The notes: generated from the sequence alone by a model not told the origin. DNA of 41,972 nt from Spirogloea muscicola (GCA_009602725.1 WELB01000115.1:12526-54497), one strand, 5' to 3'. Counted from the stretch's first letter, positions 26,212 through 40,564 are shown. A program made the numbers and translations.

Positions 26212-27399
26212 GATCCTTATAGAGTTGAGGGCGACAACCAACTTATGCCAAAATCAACTGCGTGCTGTGATATCGGCTGCTCAGTCCTACTACTACTGGA
26301 TGACGCGCCAGGCACGCCAGGGGCATGGGATGCCGCTTCAGATTGAGGCGTTGCTTGCGTATCAGTTCACTTCAGCTGCTCACCAATACGTCTCTGCATC
26401 CTCCCAAAAAGCGAGTCCGAGAACACCAGCTTTAACCCACAAAGGTAACTGTGCAAAGGTGGCAGAGGGCCAGGCTGCATATGTGTCCTGGCTCAGGCAA
26501 CCATTACAGCCTTCGCCCATGCACAGTATATTAGCAGCAGTTCGCTGCTGTTGGGATGCTAGCAGTAGCCCCCAGATCTGACAATGATCTAGCATCCGCA
26601 GCTCTGGTCCAAGGTTCTGCCGCTGCTCGGCTCAGCCGCATCGACTGGCACGCTGCCAGGAGACAGTGGCGCAAGAGGAGTATTAGGTTTTGGGTCAGGC
26701 TTTAGAGGTTTACAATTTAGGGCTTAGGCTTTAGTGCAGCCATCACAGTGGCACAAGCCCCATACCTATCAGCCCAGCTGCCACTGGCCCATGCCCTCAT
26801 ATGCCACCCTACGTTTAGTCTGCTAGTTTGACTCTTTGCACGAATTACATCCTGTTACCTCGTAAGTTACACATATATTGGTAGTATACTCTGCAATTGC
26901 CAGTTCAAATGATAATTACACCCGCACCCTTACAAGCAGGCAGGTCCCTCCCTTCTTTGCTCTGCTCTGTCTGCTCCGTTTGCAAATAGCTGCACTTAGC
27001 ACTCCGTTTGGTGCCTACACAATGTTCTTCAAGGCCATGAAGCTTGATCACAATAACATATTGACGGACAGCCAAAAGTGCAGCTCGCTGATGTGCATGT
27101 CCCAAGTTCCCTCCTCTGCATCCTGCTCGCCTGTCATTTCCATGCCACTTCTCTCTGCGATGCCAACCTATCTGCAGCAACACAAGTGGGCATGGCATTT
27201 GGGTTGAGCTTAGACTGGACATTAAGATGGACTAACTTGCTTAGCACAATTTGGGGCTCTGCTGCAGCAGGCCGTCAGCTTTGGCATGGCAAAATTTGGG
27301 CTTGCTCACAGAGGCCACCATGCAAATTGTAGGTGCTACGCTTCACTGGAATGTTGAGAGCAGCACAAGAAGACTGAGTAGCAAGCTTATGACATGCAA
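26212..27399. other. Spacer between convergent genes, with telomere-like tract
   Basis: No gene recognised between the methyltransferase and ELM1 3' ends. 26681-26735 holds degenerate TTTAGGG-like units (TTAGGTTTTGGG, TTTAGGGCTTAGGCTTTAG). Confidence 0.5.
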
Positions 27400-31667
<4,268 letters not shown>

Positions 31668-32436
31668 TTCGCAGCGGCGCAGCCAGCTCGACTCACTCCA
31701 TTCTCGCCACCACTTCTGCGAATCACCAAGCTCCGCACTTCACAACGTGCTGCTCTGCGGAGCGTGCAGGACGCAGCTGGGACCTCCGCTACGTCCGTTG
31801 CTGGCTCCGCTCTTCAGCTCGCTCTCCCTCTCTACTCGGACGCCGTCCTCTCAGCCTCTTCGGCGGCCGCCATGGCCTCCTTCCTCTGCGCGTCCCGGTG
31901 TGTCCGCCCTCCTTCCTACTGTCCTCTCCATCGCTGTGCTCGCGATGGAGAGACACAGCTTTCCCCACTCTGCAAGCTTGTCCCCCTCCTTGTTGGGCAA
32001 CCGCCCTGGTTTTGTTGGGCGCCCACGTCCCGTCCCACCTCGCCGCGCCCAGAAGGGGCAATCCACACCTCCCCTCACAGCCATGCAGCCAATGCACCTA
32101 GTGGCACCTGCCACGTAGCAGCAGCATTTTGAGACGGTCCAGCGCCTTTGCGCCCTCCTGTGTCAGGCCTTGTACAGTTCGCCCTCTACTGTACCTTGGC
32201 TGCTGGGCTCAAGTGGCTTCGTCCATATCTGTCCATATCTGGACGATTCCTCCTTGAGCAACAACGTATATTGGCGCCTCACATCAGTAACGTGGTTCAG
32301 GGGAGTCTGAGAATGAACAGAATACGAGAAGGGGGCCAGGGGAAGCGCTAAGAAACAGAAACAAAGCAGCTGCCTTTCCAAGTGACTCTCAAAGCATGCC
32401 AACAGGACCTCTTCGCCGCATACCCGCCTCTAGTGA
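31668..32436. other. ELM1 5' flank with a LINE scrap
   Basis: Long GC-driven open frames on both strands but no recognised domain. 32296-32362 matches, on the minus strand, the LINE 3' untranslated region (AGCGCTTCCCCTGGCCCCCT then CTCGTA) but stops before the hairpin. Confidence 0.5.
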
Positions 32437-33834
32437 ATGAGCCTGTTTAGTTCTGCTGCCTGGGCTGACGTTTCTGATGTGAAGGCTCAATTGCGATTCT
32501 CCCGTGCTGCAGACGAGCAACCACTGGAGCATCTCCACCGTCTCCTCCAAGGGGATGCTCGAGGCCAGGCTCGGCTCCTATCTGTTTCGTCTCTGGGAGC
32601 GTCTGAGTGGCTCCGCGCTTTGCCTTTGCATGCGGGCTTGCGGATGGAAAATTCTTTGTTTGCGATGCTATGTGCCGCCGCCTTGGCTTACCATCCCTGT
32701 GCTTGGCAGAGGTGACCCAATGCGAATGTGGGCTTATTGAGCATGATGCATTGCTCATGGGTGACCACATGCTTAGGTGTGCCAAAGGCAGTGAGCGCAC
32801 GGGCTCCCACAACCTCCTCCATGACGCCATGTATGACATCGTCAAGGAGGCGGGATATCAAGTGGCGTTGGAGAGCACCGGAGTGATGCCCGTCCAACTT
32901 CGCAAACGGGTCCTTCGGACGAGGCGTGTCGATCTGGTTGGCGTCCCCCTGGGAGGTGGCAAAGGGCTCCTCATGGACGTCGTTCTACCCGACAGCTCCC
33001 GGACAGAGAATGCGGCTGCTGATATCAAAGCATCGGCTGTAAACTGCCAGCCAGATGCATACAGGTGTTCATGACGGAGCCAAAGACTAGGCAGACAGGG
33101 CGCCCTCAATACCCCCGTGTCAGCAGTAGGAAGTCAGATGAGCTCTGAGAAGGAAGGGCAACCCCGCGGCGCAAAATACTGCAAGGGCGCGACCAGCCCG
33201 GCGATGCAAAGCAATTGCCTGGAACCGCCGGGTGGTCCTTGTACTTGTGAAGGGCCCCGTTACTTCTGAGACAGGCGATGCCGTGAAGGTGGCCGAAAAG
33301 AAGAAGTTGCACAAGTACAAGGACCACTTGGTGGGTGATGCGTTTTACCCCCTGGCCATGGACATCCATGGGTGTTACGGGGGTCGGTGGTCCTCGTTAC
33401 TTTCGCTGCTGGCATCTCAAGCTGACCAGCGGCGCCGGGAAGAAGCGGCTGCTGATATTAGAAGAGCGGCTGTGAAAAACCGGGTGCAGCCCTTTTTCGG
33501 GCTGGTTTTTCCAGCCCCTATTCTCAATGGGCGAGCACTTGCTTCACAGAAGCGCGGCCAGCCCTTCCCGGTGGCTCGGTGCCTTTGGGTCTTGCGTGCT
33601 GCAACCAAATGCGTTTCTGTGTCCCTACATATGGCCCTCAAGCGGTCTCAAGCGCTTGCTTTGCACCGCCGCGCTGGTCGCGCCCTTGCAGCAGCCTCTG
33701 GCTTGCGCAGCGGGGGTTGCTCTTCCTCCCGTCAGCCCATCTGACTTCCTAATGCTGACACGGGGGTACTCAGGCCTGGCTGCCTAGCTTGTGGCTCCGT
33801 CATGAACACCTGTATGCATCTGGCTGGCTTTCAC
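32437..33834 (+). mobile_element. LINE-like retrotransposon, post-RT C-terminal part
   Basis: Longest LINE copy seen. It encodes the region after the reverse transcriptase: GASEWLRALPLHAGLRM; a cysteine/histidine knuckle CECG...GDHMLRC; HNLLHDAMYDIVKEAGYQ; a KGLLMDVVLPDSS segment; then, after a rearranged stretch, KYKDHLVGDAFYPLAMDIHG, the ALHRRAGRALAAASG motif and SDFLMLTRGY. The layout (short W..ALP block, CxC..H..C knuckle, HN.L.D block, D(V/I)..P, FxPLAxDxxG, R-rich end) is that of non-LTR elements of algae and oomycetes. A frame change lies near 32640-32710. The segment 33047-33240 is inverted. No RT domain itself is present. Confidence 0.8.
33047..33827. repeat. Large inverted repeat within the LINE copy
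   Basis: 35 bp at 33047-33081 is the exact reverse complement of 33793-33827. Adjacent sequence (33105-33240 against 33640-33770) is also inverted and similar. Both arms carry the LINE C-terminal motif and the beginning of its 3' untranslated region. Confidence 0.9.
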
Positions 33835-34600
33835 AGCCGCTCCTTCAATATTATCAGCCGCTTTCTCACTGGAAGCGTCTTTCTCCTGGAACATATCAAT
33901 GACACGGAATTTTTGCCTTCAGATTATCTGGCCCCTTCGATTGTCGTCCATTCTTTCTCTGGGCTGGCCGATGATAGCCATCGCCCTCTACTGGAACTCT
34001 TACGTCTACAATCCTTTGGGCTGCCTCACAGCCAATGCCTTCAATCGTATTAGCTGTTTCTGTTGCAGCGGTCAGCTCAATAGAGAATTCAAGCTTAATA
34101 ATTCAGCCCAACACAGCGGTCACATTATGCCTCATTAAGTGGTAGTAGGGCTGGCGTCAAAGACCCTATATAATGTGGACCTTCATACTTGTGCCTGGCA
34201 CCGACAGATGCTGGATGTGGTCGTGATACCCCTCACTTATATTCTCCAGGCACATGCTCCAGCATTTCGTCTGCCTTCCATCAACATGTCTTTGCATCAA
34301 CAGCATACACAAACTACTCTGCATACCTAGCGTACTATAGCGCTATTGGACTAGCTTGATAGAAGTACTGATCCTCTTGACTCACGGCGCCTTGTCAGCA
34401 TGTTTGCGCGAGTAGGTCTGACAGATGCTGCACTGAGGTTGAGGGCAGGATCTCTAATTTTTCCAGTCTTTACAGACCTTGTCATTCCTTTGGGCTGGCC
34501 TCTCACAGCCATGGCCTTCCAATAAAAGAGCTGTGTATTTAACTATCTGGCTGGGCTTTCACGGCCGATGCCTTTAGCGAAACAAGAAGAAGAAAGAGAC
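33835..34600 (+). mobile_element. Series of LINE 3' tails and hairpins
   Basis: Three to four plus-strand hairpins: 33957 (GGGCTGGCCGATGATAGCC then ATCGCCCTCTACTGGAA), 34017 (GGGCTGCCTCACAGCC), 34493 (GGGCTGGCCTCTCACAGCC) and a weaker one at 34548. The preceding bases resemble the CCATTC-TTT lead-in of other LINE 3' ends. No coding part is preserved. Confidence 0.6.
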
Positions 34601-34779
34601 AAGAAGAAGAAAACCAGCTCTTCTGATTAACGGCAATGTACGGCCTTTACATTGAACTTGCTGTTTCATTCGGCTATTGACAAAGTCCTGCTGCCTTCCG
34701 AACACGCTACTCAGAGACTAGTTTTTCTGGCTGCGGCTGCTCATCAGGGGAAAATGAGCAGCCAGTGACCAATCGAGTC

Positions 34780-35140
34780 GCTGTGTGCTTCAGCGCTTTT
34801 GTAGCCCCTTCGAACTTTGTTGATCCCTTTTCTGGGCTGGCCAATCCCAGCCATCGACCTCTACTGGAACAACAATTCCTTCCATAAGAAGGTAGGGGCT
34901 GTTGATAAGCAAAGACGCTCCCAGTAGATGAAACACTTTCAGTAGATGGAAAGCGCGGCCAGATTGACTGGTGGCTGTGAGAGGCCAGTCCAAAGGAATG
35001 GACAAGGTCTGAAGGAGCCGGAGTGCTTAATACGGAGACAACAGCAAGGGGACTTTCAGTAATCTCCAGACAGGGGACTCTCAGTAAACTCTAGTCAGAA
35101 GACTAGAGGGGCGATGGCTGTGAGAGGCCGGCCCAGCAAA
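34780..35140. mobile_element. LINE tail fragments, both orientations
   Basis: A plus-strand tail at 34838 (GGGCTGGCCAATCCCAGCC then ATCGACCTCTACTGGAA) and minus-strand tails at 34970-35000 and 35108-35140 (GGCTGTGAGAGGCCAG/CGGCC). Confidence 0.6.
34861..34927. repeat. Foldback unit, copy 1
   Basis: Starts CTACTGGAACAACA and ends with the imperfect complement CCCAGTAG; internal GGGGCTGTT. A second copy lies at 35503-35567. Confidence 0.75.
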
Positions 35141-35299
35141 AAGCATGAACTAAGGTCCAGAAGGAGCCTATACTACAAATGTATGCAAGAGCCTACAGCG
35201 GATGGGAGGTTAGTAACCCTTCCTGTCATCCCCATACGTCGGTCTAAACGACGACTTTCGGCCTGTCTGCAGCGTTCTCAGGCGTATGCGTAGCACCAG

Positions 35300-35410
35300 A
35301 AAGCTTGGCGAGCTCTAGCTGGTTGCAGAAGGGCTTCGTATCTGACATCCAGTATTCAGGCATCGATTAGCGACCTTTATATTTTGACCCGTGGTTACTG
35401 ACAGAGCGGG
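35300..35410 (+). mobile_element. LINE C-terminal tail, second subfamily
   Basis: Reads a degenerate G-E-L-x-L-V then IQASISDLYILTRGY-stop (stop near 35402), followed by the GCGGGTCAATCTGCTGTAGG untranslated start also seen at 35980 and 36340. Confidence 0.75.
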
Positions 35411-35502
35411 TCAATCTGCTGTAGGTCATGTAGGTCTTAGATGTGCTTGCCTTTGTTCTTGGCCATTTGGCCTTCGTTTGTTTCAAATACACGAAAAGCT
35501 CT

Positions 35503-35567
35503 CTACTGGAACAACAGCTCTTCCAATGAAGGCAGGGGCTGTTGATCAGTGAAGACGCTTCCAGTAG
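35503..35567. repeat. Foldback unit, copy 2
   Basis: Starts CTACTGGAACAACAGC and ends TTCCAGTAG, with the inner pair AACAGC/GCTGTT, so the 65-bp unit can fold on itself. Confidence 0.8.
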
Positions 35568-35607
35568 ATAAGACACTTCCAGTAGAGGGCGATGGCTGTA
35601 ATGGGCT

Positions 35608-36100
35608 GTGCCAGCAGTGGGCGGTGCAGAACAAAGAAAGTTGCGGCACTACTCTGATTACCCCCCATGCGATCAGCTCCTGCCAGCGGCAGTCGACATC
35701 TTTGGCTGTCTGAGTCCTCGTTTTCACACACACCTCCAGAATATTGCCAATTCAGGCTACACACGTCGTGCAGATGTGTTTCCGGCTGAGATGCGCTTGC
35801 CAGCTGCATGTATGTCGTTCTTGCGACGACGAGTTTCGGCCTGTTTGCAGCGTGCCCAGGCTAATGCTTTGCACCAGAAAGCTGGGCGAGCTCTAGTCGG
35901 TGGCAGAAGGGCTTCATATTTGACATCTAGTATTCAGGCATCGATTAGTGACCTTTATGTTTTGACCCGTGGTCACTGAGCGGGTCCATTTTGTGAAGGT
36001 TATGTAGGTCTTCAGATGTGCTTGCCTTTGTACTTGGCCATTTGGCTCTCGTTTGTTTCAAATACACAAAATTGGCTGTGAGAGGCCAGCCCAGAAAAGA
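35608..36100 (+). mobile_element. LINE C-terminus, best preserved second-subfamily copy
   Basis: Open frame EQRKLRHYSDYPPCDQLLPA, then AVDIFGCLSPRFHTHLQNIA, then FPAEMRLPAACMSFLRRRVS, ALHQKAGRALVGGRRASY and SISDLYVLTRGH-stop at about 35979. The block order equals that of the copies at 33300-33770 and 40650-41060. A 3' untranslated part (TTGCCTTTGTACTTGGCC) follows, then a minus-strand hairpin at 36070-36100. Confidence 0.85.
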
Positions 36101-36279
36101 AGAATGAACAAGGTCCAGAAGGCGCCTGAATACACGACTATGCAAGCGACTACAGGAGATGACAGGTCAGTAACCTATTTCTGTCATTACCATACATTGG
36201 AAAAGCCATCTCATTCGGCTGGTGACGAAGTTCTGCTGCCTCTCCAACCAGTGATTTTCGTATTTCGAAACAAAGAAAA

Positions 36280-37305
36280 GCCAAATGGCCAAGTACAAAG
36301 GCAAGCAAATTTTGAGACGTACATCACCTACAGCAGATTGACCCGCTCAGTAACCACGGGTCAAGTCATAAAGGTCACTAATCAATGCCTGAATACTAGA
36401 TGGCAGATACGAAGCCCTTCTGCCAACAACTAGAGCCTGCTCAGCTTGCTTCTTTCTTTGTTTGTTTCTGGTGCAAAGCATTAGCCTGAGCACGCTGCAA
36501 CCAGGCCGAAACGCGTCGTCGCAAGAGCGACAGATGTGCAGCTGGCAGGCCCAAGAATGATGAGCGGCTGCTGATATCAAAGAAACAATGAGCAGCAAAG
36601 AAGAAAAATTTCGTGTATAAGAAACAGATGTAGGCCAAATGGCCAGGTACAAAGGCAAGCACATCTAAAGATCTACATAAACTACAGCAGATTGACCCGC
36701 TCAACAACCACGGGTCAAAATATGAAGGTAGCACTACTCGATGCATGAATACCAGATGCCAGAAACGGAGCCCTTCTTCTTCTGCCACCAACTAGAAGAA
36801 AGTGCTCGCCCATTGAGAATAGGGGCTGGAACAACCAGCCCGAAAAAGAATGAACAGAGTACGAGAAGGGGGCCAGGGGAAGCGCTAAGTAACAGAAACA
36901 AAGCTGCTACGAGACACTCAGTAACCCCTGCTAAGCAGCTGCAGATCAGAGATGCTGGGCTCCTGGAAGTGGGTCCCCTGGCCGGAGCCAGAGGCAGCAG
37001 CGAGGGCTCTGCCGGCACGAAGGTGCAACTAGAGCTCGCCCAGCTTTCTGGTGCAAGGCACTAGCCTGAGCACGCTGCAAACAGGCCGAAACTCGTCGTC
37101 GCAAGAGCGACAGATATGCAGCTGGCAAGCCCATCTCAGCCGGAAACACATCTGCACGTCGAGTGTAGCCTAGATTGACAATGTTTTGAAGCAGAGCGTG
37201 GAAACGAGGACCCAGACATTTATAGATGTCGATTGCCGCTGGCAGGAGCTGATCGCATTGGGGTTAATCGGAGTAGTGCCGCAGTTTTCTTTGTTCTGCA
37301 AACAG
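36280..37305 (-). mobile_element. Two or more minus-strand LINE copies, one interrupted
   Basis: From 37305 leftward the minus strand repeats the coding end found at 35608-35979 (FPAEMGLPAAYLSLLRRRVS, ALHQKAGRALV). It is interrupted at 37025 by another LINE tail and resumes at 36796 (VGGRRR-like). A further minus copy follows (36550-36350: LRRRVSAWLQRAQANALHQK ... SDLYDLTRGY). Confidence 0.8.
36797..37025 (-). mobile_element. LINE tail nested in another LINE copy
   Basis: 229-bp insertion: end of the RAGRALAAA motif, S-D-L-Q-L-L-S-R-G-Y-stop, 3' untranslated region, hairpin GGGCTGGTTGTTCCAGCCC and tail CTATTCTCAATGGGCGAGCAC. It is flanked by the direct repeat CAACTAGA at 36789-36796 and 37026-37033. 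Removing it rejoins the interrupted host-element frame around its ALV-GG motif. Confidence 0.85.
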
Positions 37306-37349
37306 GAGAAACGCCGGCTGCCGGCGTTGCCGCAGCGCCCAGGTGGGCG

Positions 37350-38450
37350 ATGACCGTCGCCGAGCCTCTGCGCCGCGCTGCCGCTCCAGAAGCCGCCGCC
37401 ACGCCGCTGCAGCAGCGCCTGCGCTTCCTGGCCGCCGTCGCCNGGTCGTGGCGCACGCCGCGCGTCGCCTCGCCGCGCTCGCCGAGGACGCCGGCGTGGA
37501 GCCCCCCCGCGAGGCGCTCGGACAGCTGTGCGCCAGGTGTGCCGCTTGCCGCTGAGTGGCACTTACTTGGCCACTCAGGCTCTCCATCACCCATTACACA
37601 CTCCATTTTCTTGGCAGCTCCCCTCTTTGCACAAAATTAACTAAGTACAAGGCTCTGCATCAGCAAGCTGGGCGAGCTCTAGTTGGTGGCACAAGGGCTT
37701 GTCGACTGCCGCCCGGTATTCGAGCATCGCTTAGCGACCTCTATGTGCAGATTTGTGGTTACTGAGCGGGTCAGCTTAGCAGCAGAGTGGTGTACATCTG
37801 TCGATGTGCTTGCCTTTGTACTATCACCCCGTACACACTCCATTTTCATGGCAGCTTCCCTACGTATTAGACTCACTGTAAAAACCATTCCTCAGTCAGA
37901 CGACCCACAACGCTCATCTGCAGCAATTCGTGTCAACATTGAGATAAAGGCATGGTATAATTGACGAGCCCTCAGTCGTTTGCCTGTCGCCTCCAGGTGC
38001 GAGATGCCGCAACTGCCGGAAGCTGGCAACAGCACTGTGAGAGTGGTGCCGGTGTCGGCTGCGAGGCGGCAGCACCGTCGGAAGGCCTCGGCCAAGAAGC
38101 GCCCCGTGGCCAGAAACACCGTCCGCCGGACCTGCCTCTTCTGTGGCCACCGAAGCTACGCTCCGGGCTCGCTGACAACAGCCGCCGCCTTGGCTCCAGC
38201 TGGTCGCTCGGCTGCAGTGGAGCAGCGGCCGGCCCTCGAGCCGCGCGCTGCCCGCCCGCCACCCTCCAAGCGCCGGCGGCGAACAGCTCGCAAAGTGGAG
38301 CCTGGCGACCTGCCCCCGCTTCCATATGATCACCCTATCATGAGGTTGCTCCGAGTTGACGGCTTGCCACCGACTCCGCCCCGCAGCCCCAGGTCCGGCG
38401 CTGATGCCTTGCTGCAGGATGCGATGGCAAAACCTTTGGCCACGCCGTAG
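37350..38450 (+). CDS. RNase P/MRP Rpr2/Rpp21/SNM1-type subunit
   Basis: Zinc-ribbon protein of the RNase P or RNase MRP ribonucleoprotein (tRNA 5' or rRNA processing). Exon 1 37350-37536 contains QQRLRFLAAVA, then VVAHAARRLAALAEDAGVE, ending LCA(R). Exon 2 starts at 37997 and ends at a TAG (38448-38450). The spliced product has the family's two CxxC pairs, LCARC and TCLFCGHRS, separated by the basic stretch RRQHRRKASAKKR, as in plant Rpr2-domain proteins (about 215 residues). A single N at 37443 breaks the frame; two bases there instead of one would restore it, so this is likely an assembly fault. The C-terminal PPPSKRRRRTAR and proline-rich tail is not typical of the family. A third exon from 38451 (AGSSEALPDGRAP...) is possible. 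The intron holds a LINE fragment. Confidence 0.72.
37584..37861. repeat. About 38-bp direct repeats flanking a LINE fragment
   Basis: ACACACTCCATTTTC followed by TTGGCAGCTCCCCT-like sequence at 37584-37622 and again, with about five differences, at 37823-37861, on either side of the LINE piece in the RNase P-subunit gene's intron. Confidence 0.85.
37623..37822 (+). mobile_element. LINE C-terminal fragment inside an intron
   Basis: Reads ALHQQAGRALVGGTRA then SLSDLYVQICGY-stop (near 37763) and the GCGGGTCAGC untranslated start, ending at TTGCCTTTGTACT. Its two ends (AGTACAAGGC and GCCTTTGTACT) are nearly complementary. Confidence 0.8.
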
Positions 38451-39690
38451 GCTGGCAGCAGTGAGGCGTTGCCTGATGGACGGGCACCTGACGCTGACAG
38501 TGAAGCAACGATGCAAGACTTTCCGCCGGGCGTCGACGAGATTTCTGTGCACGCCTGGTCCCGCTCAGCGGTCCAGCCGCAGCAAGGTGACCACCGTGGT
38601 AACGTCAAGGACGAGCGTGCAGTATGGCTGCAGTACTACCTTGAAGTAGAAAAAGTTATTGCTCCAGCAGCGTTGGAGAAGTTGTGTCGACCCAAGTAAT
38701 GCAGGCCTCGTAAACGATGTAACTCCTCAGAGTCAGCCTCCTTTGCAGGAGGTGGAGGGCTCGCTGGATGGAATAATTACTCCATCCAGGAGCTTGACCA
38801 TGACACAGGCAGTGATAGATGGACCCTTGGCTGCGGTGCCTGACAGCTGTGGGGTCAATTTATTATCACTTCCAAATGAGGAGCACTGCATCCCTCCTAA
38901 CCGTTGATACACTCACATCAGCTGCAGTAGCGTCCTGCCTAGGTGATCAAGCGGTTCCTGATTTGTGACTGATTGCATTTTGAAATAGTGATGTTGCTGT
39001 AACTTCGTCGAGCATCACAGATGTCTGTCAAGCACCTCCATGACGCATCAGATTGCAATCTACTGAAGGCCAAGGCATGTGGAGACCAATCTCCAAATCC
39101 TGACATGCAAGTCTTCCGCTTAGCTTCCTAGTACAAGTGAGCTTCACTTCCGCACCACAATTAGTTGTCAAACATATGCACGCACTGAGGCCATGACAAC
39201 ACTAGGAACCAAACAACACACATGCTCCATGTGGAGCACGTGGCGCTCATTAGTTACTACACAAGAGCAGTAAGTCTATTCCGCTGGCTTACTTTACTGA
39301 TGGCACCATAGAGCAGCATAGCCTGGCTGGCGCTACAATGCAAAGCTCGCATCAATGTAACTTTCTGTGACTTGCGTTCTTGTCTGCAATGCTCTTGCAT
39401 TGTTGTTGACTTCAGCTTGATAGCGCCTCATTTCAAAAAACGGCTGGCCTGACCATTCACACCGCCCGCCGTTGAGACTCAAGCGCCCACGAACTCTGTC
39501 ATCTTTCGTTGTTCCGGCATGTGAAAGTCTGCGTGATCTAAGGTAGGCAGGTATTGCTGCAGATGGCCAACTCCCAGCCCACGAGCGACAGGGAGCCCAT
39601 CATGGCCGATTGATGAAAGCCACTAGTCCTTTCAAGTCCTAAGTTCACAGCCACAGCCTCCTTTTCCTTTTCATCTTGGTGCTGTCCCTT
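38451..39690. other. Spacer without a recognised gene
   Basis: The first 250 bases keep an open frame (ending near 38699) that may be an additional exon of the upstream gene. The rest is low in coding signal. 38764-38789 is a small perfect hairpin. Confidence 0.4.
38764..38789. repeat. Perfect 9-bp hairpin
   Basis: CTGGATGGA, 8-nt AT-rich loop, TCCATCCAG. Confidence 0.9.
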
Positions 39691-40135
39691 AAGAAACCAC
39701 GCGCGCAGGACGTGCTCTGGCCGCCGCCTCCGAGTCTCGGCGGAGTGCCTCCTTCCCGGCAACGAGATACTCCGACCTGATGTTGCTCACTCGCGGGTAC
39801 TGAGCTTCCCTAGTGCGTTGTCGTGTTTGGTAGTGTAGTCCTTTCTCGGCTCTGGCCAGGGGACCCACTTCCAGGAGCCCAGCATCTCTGATCTGCGGCT
39901 GCTTAGCAGGGGTTACTGAGTTTCTCGTAGCTGCTTTGTTTCTGTTTCTTAGCGCTTCCCCTGGCCCCCTTCTCGTACTCTGTTCATTCTTTTTCGGGCT
40001 GGTTGTTCCAGCCCCTATTCTCAATGGGCGAGCACTTTACCTTTTCTCGGCACCTCTTTCTTTGGCTTTGGACATTGTCCACTCTTTTTGGGCTGCCTTT
40101 GCCAGCCCCTCTTCTCTATGGGCGAGCACTTCTTC
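39690..40135 (+). mobile_element. LINE tail interrupted by a second LINE tail
   Basis: Outer copy: RAGRALAAASESRRSASFPA then TRYSDLMLLTRGY-stop (39803), and a 3' untranslated region that resumes after the insertion with CACCTCTTTCTTTGGC and ends in the hairpin at about 40090 and tail TCTATGGGCGAGCAC. The same untranslated sequence runs uninterrupted at 87-176 and on the minus strand at 15494-15600. Confidence 0.88.
39851..40039 (+). mobile_element. Nested LINE tail with target-site duplication
   Basis: 189-bp insertion reading SGQGTHFQEP-like bases, S-I-S-D-L-R-L-L-S-R-G-Y-stop, untranslated region, hairpin GGGCTGGTTGTTCCAGCCC and tail CAATGGGCGAGCAC. Flanks CCTTTCTCGGC (39840-39850) and CCTTTTCTCGGC (40040-40051) are the duplicated target, differing by one T. 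Confidence 0.85.
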
Positions 40136-40189
40136 GCTCTTTCAATTTAAGGCCATCTCCCGGGTCTCCTTCACAAGCAAAAGCGCTTA

Positions 40190-40560
40190 GCAGCTACGAA
40201 GAAAGTGCTCGCCCTTAGAGAAGAGGGGCTACAAAGAGGCCTGAAGACGCTTTGTCAGAACGGGGGGAGGATGGACAACAGTAGTTACGAGTGAGGAGCC
40301 TCAAATTCGACAGATTAGCTGCCGGAAAATTATCCCACTGACGAAAGCCGGAGGCCGCAGCAAGAGCACGGCCAGCACGCTGATGCAAGGCGTGGGCAAG
40401 AAAAAGAGAAGGGCGCGGCCATGGAGGCAAGAAAAAGGGCTCGCCCCGTTAGGTGAGGAAGGTGAGAAAGGCCAGGGAGGAAGACGCTTCCAGTAGAAGG
40501 ATCCCATTGACGATGGACCACTCAGTAGCTAAGAGTGAGGAGCCTCAAATCCGACAGACT
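40190..40560 (-). mobile_element. Minus-strand LINE C-terminal fragments
   Basis: 40430-40300 reads ALHQRAGRALAAASGFRQWD then SNLRLLTRNY, followed by an abbreviated tail (CCCCTCTTCTCTAAGGGCGAGCAC, 40202-40230) without the hairpin's first arm. 40560-40523 is the end of another copy (SDLRLLTLSY-stop). Confidence 0.75.
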
Positions 40561-40564
40561 AGCT

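Noticed and set aside
33232-33744. Intact host gene of 170 codons
   Set aside because: Its blocks match the C-terminal region of the LINE copies at 35608-35979 and 40650-41060, with a hairpin tail inside it.
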